The position numbers and the translations under genes were made by a program. A stretch of DNA of 10,969 nucleotides from an uncultured Collinsella sp. (GTDB lineage: Bacteria > Actinomycetota > Coriobacteriia > Coriobacteriales > Coriobacteriaceae). Below, in pieces: positions 6,311-10,969 of this stretch (position 1 is the first letter of the stretch; every line of letters begins with the position of its first letter). The notes under the pieces are model-generated. The model searched no databases, had not been told where the DNA came from, and saw nothing but the letters and a program-made list of their open reading frames with translations. The stretch covers positions 1 through 10,969 of the forward strand of contig USGN01000025.1 of NCBI GenBank assembly GCA_900554255.1, in the 5' to 3' direction.

Positions 6311-6736
6311 TTAGCGCTGGCGTCGACGATACTCGCGCACGCGACGCGAAAGATCGGCAAGCTCGTCGCGATCGAGCTCTTCCAAATGCTCCAGATCATC
6401 CATAAAGCGTGCCATGGTGTCCTTTTGACGCATCTTGATAAGCGTATTGCAGTAGTTCACCGCCACGCCCGTGAGCATGGCGATGTAGAAGATGCTGATG
6501 ACGCTCAGAATGACGGTAATGGCGCGGGCAACCGGTGTCTCGGCCGGGATGTCGCCAAAGCCGATGGTCGAGACTGTCTCAAAGCTAAACCACAGGCCAT
6601 CGCCAAACGTGAGGTTCGTGGGCTCGGACAGCCAGACGGCCGTCGAGCACAGCAAGTAAAAGACGAGGAATAGCTCCGTAATGCGCACGAAGCCCGCCTG
6701 GCGTAACACGTCAGCAAGCGTCCTGAGCTTTTTCAT
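6311..6736 (-). CDS. Two-helix potassium channel family protein (Ion_trans_2)
   Basis: The 141-residue protein is a minimal pore-only channel. A first helix (about 19-37) is followed by a pore helix and the filter TVSTIGFGD (54-62), a TIGFGD form of the TVGYGD potassium signature, then a second helix (about 71-97). The rest (100-141) is a charged helix rich in Glu, Asp and Arg ending in YRRRQR, a likely coiled coil for tetramer assembly. I chose ATG at 6736 because AAAGGG lies five bases upstream and the chain then begins MKKLRTLADV; an earlier in-frame start at 6799 would add 21 residues without membrane character. No RCK ligand domain follows, so how it is gated is not evident. It leads a two-gene unit with the LOG gene. 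Confidence 0.88.
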   Translation of the reverse strand: MKKLRTLADVLRQAGFVRITELFLVFYLLCSTAVWLSEPTNLTFGDGLWFSFETVSTIGFGDIPAETPVARAITVILSVISIFYIAMLTGVAVNYCNTLIKMRQKDTMARFMDDLEHLEELDRDELADLSRRVREYRRRQR

Positions 6737-6804
6737 CGCGACCCTTTCCACGGACAACCAATCACGTTCGCTCGGTATTGTCCCACGCCTCCCCCGCAAA
6801 CGGA

Positions 6805-6889
6805 ACTAGTCATCGGGGACGTTCTTAAATGACTAGTCAAACAAGAACGTCCCCGATGACTAGTCGTTTAAGAACGTCCCCAATGACTA
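6805..6889. repeat. Three-copy AAGAACGTCCCC intergenic repeat with perfect 22-base inverted pair
   Basis: Bases 6805-6826 and 6843-6864 are perfect reverse complements over 22 bases (arm 2 starts AAGAACGTCCCCGATGAC). A third copy, AAGAACGTCCCCAATGACTA, lies at 6870-6889 in the same direction as arm 2, exactly 27 bases further on. The self-complementary octamer GACTAGTC appears between the arms (6831-6838) and again at 6858-6865, so the unit reads about GACTAGTC-r-TTTAAGAACGTCCCC-r-ATGACTA. It lies between two divergent genes. I recall similar intergenic repeats in Collinsella, which would suggest a REP-like family, but that is from memory. Confidence 0.85.
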
Positions 6890-6920
6890 CCAGCTGCCGC
6901 CTGGGCAGGCTGAGCTGGTA
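6888..6920. other. Strong stem-loop just upstream of the hybrid kinase gene
   Basis: TACCAGCT (6888-6895) and AGCTGGTA (6913-6920) are a perfect 8-base inverted repeat. Inside, GCCT (6899-6902) pairs with AGGC (6907-6910) around a GGGC loop, giving a 12-pair hairpin with a small internal bulge. It starts where the third AAGAACG repeat ends and lies 38 bases before the chosen GTG start. It may be part of the repeat element, an operator, or an RNA structure in the 5' leader. No T-run follows on the plus strand. Confidence 0.5.
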
Positions 6921-6958
6921 TCCTTATGCGGCAATGTCTCGATTCGTTAGGATTGTAT

Positions 6959-9763
6959 GTGAGAGCCGCCACTGTCCTTCGTTCAGTTATATGTCGCACC
7001 CTGGCCGCCGCGCTTACCGCGCTCGCCGTACTGAGCGCCGTCGCGCCCGCCCCTGTCTTTGCCGCCGACTCCGATCAGCAGGTCAAAACGGTCCGCGTCG
7101 GCTGGCTCGTCAACAACGAGGGCTTCCAGGACGGCACCCCCGGCGAGCGTCTCTCGGGATGGGGTTACGAGTACCTCCAGACTCTGTCGTACTACACGCC
7201 CGGCTGGCGGTACGAATACGTCACCGGCACCTTCACCGAGCTTATGGACATGCTCGAGGCGGGCGAGATCGACCTCATGCCCAACATCTCCTACTCCGAG
7301 GAACGCGCCCAAAAGCTGCTCTTTTCCTCGAACCCCGAGGGCACCGAGCGCTACTTCATCTACGCCAAGCCCGATCGCGACGATCTGGCCAAGGGTGACC
7401 CCCAAGCGCTCCAGGGTCTCACTATCGGTTGCAACCCCGACGTCATGCAAACCTTCGTTGGCCAGCAGTGGCTCGCCAACGAAGGCATTACCTGCACCTA
7501 TAAAGAAATCGACACTGGCGGTGCCCTCTTTGACGCGCTCGCAAACAACGAGGTCGATGCCATCATCATGAACGACACGACCTCGTCGCCCAGCGCCTCC
7601 CCCATGTTCTACATTGGTTCGAGCGACTACTTTTTTGCCGTCCCCAAAAGCCGCTCCGACCTGATGGACGACATCAATGCCGCCATGTCGGCAATCGCCC
7701 GCGTCAACCCACGCTATATCGACGAAGTCAAATCTAACTACTCGGCCCAAAACAGCGGTTCATCATCGCTCAACGGCCCCGAACGTTCCTGGCTCAAAGC
7801 AAATGACAACACCATCACGCTCGGCTACATTACGGGCAAACTCCCCTACTGCAACGAAGACGAAGACGGCAAAATGGAAGGCTCGCTCGCATCGCTTGCG
7901 ACGACGCTGCACGATAAATTTGGCATTACGGTCAAAACCGTCCCCTTTGATAGCTACAAGATGATGTCAAAGGCCCTGTCAAAGGGAAGCATAGACGTTG
8001 CGCTGCCGGTATACCGAGATTACTGGTTTGCCGAGCAAACAGGCGTTGCGCAGTCGGTATCGTTGGGGACCATATCCCTCACCGCCATCCACACCGGCAG
8101 CGACCTGAACAAAGACCTTCAGAACATCGCCTGTACCAAATCATCATTTGTCAACAAAAATGCACTTGAAAATCTGTTCCCCACAGCGACCGTGACCGAA
8201 TACCAATCCGACAATGAAGTGTTCGACGCTCTCAGGAAGGGAACGGCGCGCTGCATCCTCGCTCCCAGTTCACGTGTAAAAACTATCGGCGACCGTCATG
8301 ATCTCAAGGACTACGAGACGGTCGAGCTCCCTGACACCTGTGAGCTCTCGTGCTGGATTTCGCGCGGAAAGCCCGAGCTGCTGGGAATCATCAACAAGGG
8401 CATCATCAATGCCGGAGAATCGCTCTCCGCAAGCAATTACTCCTCCACGTCGTACACGACCCAGGAATCAGACACGCTTCAATTCCTTTTTCGCAACCGC
8501 ACCGCCATTGCCGCTACCCTCATCGGTATGTTATCGGTCGGCATCGTGCTGCTCATCTGGGCGCTCGCGCGCGCTCGAACCGAGCGCAAAAAAGCCGACG
8601 CTGCCAACGCCGCTAAGACGGCATTCCTCACGCGCATGAGCCACGACATCCGTACGCCGCTCAACGGTATCCTGGGCCTTATCGAGATCGAGGAATTGAA
8701 GGAAGGCGATATCAAGGTCGCCCGCGAGAGCCGTGCCAAGGCGCGCGTTGCCGCCAATCACCTGCTCTCGCTGATCAACGACATCCTCGAGATGGGCAAA
8801 ATCGAAGACCGCAAGCTAACACTGGAGCATACGCCTTTTAACCTCAAAGAGCTCTGTGACAATACGCTGGTTCTGTGCAAGCTCCGCGCGACCAGTAACG
8901 GCATCACCATGCAGGACAATAGTCTGCCGTACGCCACGGGGCCATACATGATCGGCAGTCCCACCCATATCCGACAGATCATGATCAACCTGTTAGACAA
9001 CAGCATTAAGTACAACAAGCACGGCGGCTCCGTCACCTTTAGTTCAAAGACCAAGCCACTCGATAACGGGCGCGCGCTCTTTTGCTTTAGCGTTTCGGAT
9101 ACCGGCATTGGCATGACTCCCAAGTTTTTAAAGCATATCTATGAGCCGTTTGCCCAAGAAGGTGACGATGCGCGCAGCAAGTTCCAAGGAACCGGCATGG
9201 GCATGCCAATCGTCAAGTCGCTTATTGAACTGATGGGCGGTACGATTGAGATTTCGAGTGAGGTTGGCGTGGGGAGTACGTTCAACGTCCAGATTCCGCT
9301 CGATATCGACAAGAACCCTCAGGCGCGGGCAGATACGGTCGAGAGGGTGCTCGACTGCTCGCTCGCCGACATGAACGTGCTGCTCGCCGAAGACAACGAA
9401 TTGAATGCCGAGATTGCCCAGACGCTGCTAGAATCCGAGGGCGTCGTGGTCACCCGCGCCGCCAATGGCAACGAAGTCGTCGATCTGTACCTGTCACATC
9501 CCGCCGGCAGCTTCGATGCGATTCTGATGGACATCATGATGCCAGGCATGGACGGCTATGAGGCAACCCGCGCGATTCGTCTGAGTGAGAAGGTCGATGC
9601 AGCCGATATCCCCATCATCGCGCTCACCGCCAACGCCTTTGCCGAGGACGCCAAGGCGGCACACGATGCCGGCATGAACGCCCATCTGTCCAAACCGCTC
9701 GACTTTAACAAGCTCAAAAACATGCTCGCCCGCATCAAGAAATACGGAGCTGTTTCGCTATAG
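6959..9763 (+). CDS. Hybrid sensor histidine kinase with two periplasmic solute-binding domains
   Basis: This 934-residue membrane sensor resembles EvgS/BvgS in design. Order: signal peptide (1-35, cut after PVFA); first SBP_bac_3 domain (about 42-250, with GEIDLMPNISYSEERAQ); second, more diverged SBP domain (about 275-490, with KGSIDVALP); membrane helix (515-536); HisKA with SHDIRTPLNG and phosphorylated H562; HATPase with N-box NLLDNS (677-682), DTGIGM (714-719) and GTGMGM (744-749); then a receiver with acidic E811/D812, phospho-acceptor D858, T890 and K912. There is no PAS, HPt or DNA-binding domain, so phosphotransfer must go to another protein. Solute domains suggest sensing of an amino acid or similar small molecule, directly or through a partner. 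GTG at 6959 is preferred: AGGA lies six bases ahead and the signal peptide then starts correctly; ATG at 6926 would add 11 residues but lacks a clear ribosome site. Confidence 0.93.
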   Translation: MRAATVLRSVICRTLAAALTALAVLSAVAPAPVFAADSDQQVKTVRVGWLVNNEGFQDGTPGERLSGWGYEYLQTLSYYTPGWRYEYVTGTFTELMDMLEAGEIDLMPNISYSEERAQKLLFSSNPEGTERYFIYAKPDRDDLAKGDPQALQGLTIGCNPDVMQTFVGQQWLANEGITCTYKEIDTGGALFDALANNEVDAIIMNDTTSSPSASPMFYIGSSDYFFAVPKSRSDLMDDINAAMSAIARVNPRYIDEVKSNYSAQNSGSSSLNGPERSWLKANDNTITLGYITGKLPYCNEDEDGKMEGSLASLATTLHDKFGITVKTVPFDSYKMMSKALSKGSIDVALPVYRDYWFAEQTGVAQSVSLGTISLTAIHTGSDLNKDLQNIACTKSSFVNKNALENLFPTATVTEYQSDNEVFDALRKGTARCILAPSSRVKTIGDRHDLKDYETVELPDTCELSCWISRGKPELLGIINKGIINAGESLSASNYSSTSYTTQESDTLQFLFRNRTAIAATLIGMLSVGIVLLIWALARARTERKKADAANAAKTAFLTRMSHDIRTPLNGILGLIEIEELKEGDIKVARESRAKARVAANHLLSLINDILEMGKIEDRKLTLEHTPFNLKELCDNTLVLCKLRATSNGITMQDNSLPYATGPYMIGSPTHIRQIMINLLDNSIKYNKHGGSVTFSSKTKPLDNGRALFCFSVSDTGIGMTPKFLKHIYEPFAQEGDDARSKFQGTGMGMPIVKSLIELMGGTIEISSEVGVGSTFNVQIPLDIDKNPQARADTVERVLDCSLADMNVLLAEDNELNAEIAQTLLESEGVVVTRAANGNEVVDLYLSHPAGSFDAILMDIMMPGMDGYEATRAIRLSEKVDAADIPIIALTANAFAEDAKAAHDAGMNAHLSKPLDFNKLKNMLARIKKYGAVSL

Positions 9764-9801
9764 TTTGTGCTCAACCACCATACGCAGCAGAAAGGAAGCC
9801 A

Positions 9802-10284
9802 ATGATGTTTAGGCCCTTACGTCGAAAGAAACGCGCCATCACTGACGAGGAAGCGCGCAAGTTGCTCGCCACCTGCAAGCGCGGCGTCTTTGCCGTCAAC
9901 GGCGACGATGGCTACCCGTACGCCATTCCCGTCAACTACTTCTTTGACGCCGAGCACGACAAGATTTATTTCCATGGCGCCAAAGCCGGCCACAAGGTCG
10001 ATTCACTCAAGCGCGATGACAAGGTCTGCTTTACCGTTTACGGCAACGAGTGGTACAAGGACGGTGACTGGGCTCCCTACGTTATGAGTACCGTGGTCTT
10101 TGGCCGCTGTCGCCTGGCGAATGACACCCCCGCGTTTATCGAGGACAAAGTCCGCCAGCTCGCGCTTAAGTACTACCCTTCTGCCGAAGAAGTCGAGGAG
10201 GAAATCGCCAAAGACATCAAGGGCGTCCAGCTCTACGAGATTACGATTGAGCATCTCTGCGGTAAGCAGATTCAAGAAAAGTAA
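9802..10284 (+). CDS. Pyridoxamine 5'-phosphate oxidase family / Nim-like flavoprotein
   Basis: The 160-residue cytosolic protein has the FMN-binding split-barrel fold of the PNPOx superfamily (Pyridox_ox_2/NimA-like group). Diagnostic parts are the strand pattern GYPYAIPVNYFFD (37-49), then IYFHGAKAGHKVDSLKRDD (55-73) and VCFTVYG (75-81), the usual flavin-phosphate binding region; GRCRL comes later (101-105). Some relatives reduce 5-nitroimidazoles, but most have no known substrate, and true vitamin B6 synthesis should not be assumed. AAAGGA (9791-9796) precedes ATG 9802; an adjacent ATG at 9805 is equally possible. It lies 38 bases after the kinase gene with no terminator between, so it may be read from the same transcript. 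A strong hairpin follows the gene. Confidence 0.9.
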   Translation: MMFRPLRRKKRAITDEEARKLLATCKRGVFAVNGDDGYPYAIPVNYFFDAEHDKIYFHGAKAGHKVDSLKRDDKVCFTVYGNEWYKDGDWAPYVMSTVVFGRCRLANDTPAFIEDKVRQLALKYYPSAEEVEEEIAKDIKGVQLYEITIEHLCGKQIQEK

Positions 10285-10311
10285 GCCCCTCAGCAGGTCT
10301 CGCAAATAGCA

Positions 10312-10351
10312 ATATGGCCCGGTTCCAACCAACCTTGGAACCGGGCCATAT
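10312..10351. terminator. Bidirectional terminator-like hairpin, perfect 17-bp stem
   Basis: ATATGGCCCGGTTCCAA (10312-10328) and TTGGAACCGGGCCATAT (10335-10351) pair perfectly around a six-base CCAACC loop, and three more pairs form past one bulged A. It lies between convergent genes: 27 bases after the flavin gene stop and directly beside the stop codon (10354-10356) of the minus-strand kinase. Neither side has a real U-run, so it is an atypical but very stable shared terminator, possibly also protecting both 3' ends. Confidence 0.75.
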
Positions 10352-10353
10352 GC

Positions 10354-10969
10354 TTATGAAGCGTCGGCGGCAATGTGCGCTAGTGCCTCGACGAGCTCTT
10401 GCGAGCTCACGGGTTTACTCAGGTGCGCGTCCATGCCCGCCTCGCGCGAAAGCCTGCGGTCGTCGGCAAAGGCGTTGGCACTCACGGCGATAATCGGCGT
10501 GGTCGCGGCATCCTCGCGATCGAGCGCTCGAATCTGACGCGTGGCCTCAAGGCCATCGATGCCAGGCATCATGATGTCCATCAACACCACGTCGTACTCG
10601 TGCGGTGCGCTCGCGGCAAACGCCTCAACGGCAGACTCGCCATCCTTAGCATGCGTCACGACGGCACCGGCACGGCTGAGCGTAAACTGCGCGATCTCGG
10701 CATTCAAATCGTTATCCTCTACGAGCAAAACGCGCAAGCCCTGGAGCGCATCGTCATCGCCCGCATCCGCGCGAACTGCCTGAGGAATCTCGGAGCGTTT
10801 GCATTTCTCGAACGGCAGACGGATGGTAAACGTCGTCCCCTGCCCCAAGACGCTCGTAAAGCTCATGGTTCCGCCCATAAGCTCGACCAACTGTTTTGCG
10901 ATAGGCGCGCCCAGGCCAGTTCCCGATGAGGCGCCTTCCACCTGTTGCTCCTCGCGGCAAAACGGCTCG
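10354..10969 (-). CDS. Hybrid sensor histidine kinase, C-terminal part (cut by window edge)
   Basis: The reading frame is open to the right edge, so only the last 204 codons or so are seen. It starts in the HATPase domain with EPFCREEQQ, then GTGLGAPIAKQLVELMGG, where the usual GTGLGL has Ala for the last Leu, and ends that domain with GTTFTIRLPF. A linker of about 25 residues leads to a receiver domain with VEDNDLN, phospho-acceptor Asp (codon at 10576-10578) in LMDIMMPGIDG, SANAF and LSKPV. The chain stops soon after, with no HPt or output domain. The receiver closely resembles that of the kinase at 6959-9763 (EDN-x-LNAEIAQ, LMDIMMPG-x-DG-x-EATR-x-IR), so the two are paralogues facing each other. 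The input domain lies outside the window and cannot be judged. Confidence 0.93.
   Translation of the reverse strand, partial: EPFCREEQQVEGASSGTGLGAPIAKQLVELMGGTMSFTSVLGQGTTFTIRLPFEKCKRSEIPQAVRADAGDDDALQGLRVLLVEDNDLNAEIAQFTLSRAGAVVTHAKDGESAVEAFAASAPHEYDVVLMDIMMPGIDGLEATRQIRALDREDAATTPIIAVSANAFADDRRLSREAGMDAHLSKPVSSQELVEALAHIAADAS

Noticed and set aside
6737..6799. Longer potassium channel start giving 21 extra residues
   Set aside because: The added MRGRRGTIPSERDW part has no ribosome site that I can see, while ATG 6736 has AAAGGG at the right distance.
6926..6958. ATG start of the hybrid kinase 11 codons upstream
   Set aside because: No clear ribosome site; GTG 6959 has AGGA six bases ahead and gives a typical signal peptide. 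Not fully excluded.

Overview
The window looks like ordinary chromosomal DNA from a GC-rich, gut-type actinobacterium of class Coriobacteriia, most like Collinsella. This rests on codon and base composition, on the protein families present (an EFR1-type ferredoxin-flavodoxin, a Nim-like FMN protein, and a hybrid kinase with periplasmic solute-binding domains), and on intergenic repeats of a style I associate with Collinsella. The genus is an inference and was not tested by a search.

Layout, left to right. (1) 1-2161, plus strand: a YtrA-type GntR repressor, an ABC ATPase and an ABC-2 membrane protein form a tight three-gene operon. A GTGTATATA/TATATACAC palindrome sits over its likely promoter, which suggests self-regulation. 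A stem-loop with a T-run follows. (2) 2162-2609: a 448-base AT-richer gap holding a large imperfect inverted repeat (two 37-base arms, 3 mismatches) around a 21-base-period direct repeat. (3) 2610-3485, plus: a drug/metabolite exporter of the EamA type, built from two very similar halves. (4) 5616-3498, minus: a divergent ClC-type chloride channel/transporter followed 37 bases later by an EFR1 flavodoxin-ferredoxin. (5) 6736-5742, minus: a small two-helix potassium channel followed 35 bases later by a LOG-family nucleoside-monophosphate phosphoribohydrolase. (6) 6737-6958: a divergent intergenic region with three copies of an AAGAACGTCCCC repeat, two of them a perfect 22-base inverted pair, plus a separate strong hairpin next to the kinase start. 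(7) 6959-10284, plus: a large hybrid sensor kinase (signal peptide, two solute-binding domains, membrane helix, HisKA, HATPase, receiver) and a PNPOx/Nim-like flavin protein. (8) A perfect 17-base-pair hairpin separates these from a convergent second hybrid kinase, of which only the 3' part lies in the window.

Functionally the window is a set of membrane, sensing and ion-flux modules rather than one pathway. The two hybrid kinases have closely similar receiver domains and face each other across the flavin gene; neither the complete one nor the visible part of the other has an HPt or DNA-binding domain, so their output must lie elsewhere. I see no rRNA, tRNA, CRISPR array, phage or intact transposase. 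No wholly new multi-gene system is evident. The items most worth following up are the two intergenic repeat families, the internally duplicated transporter, the divergent ClC protein and the paired kinases.
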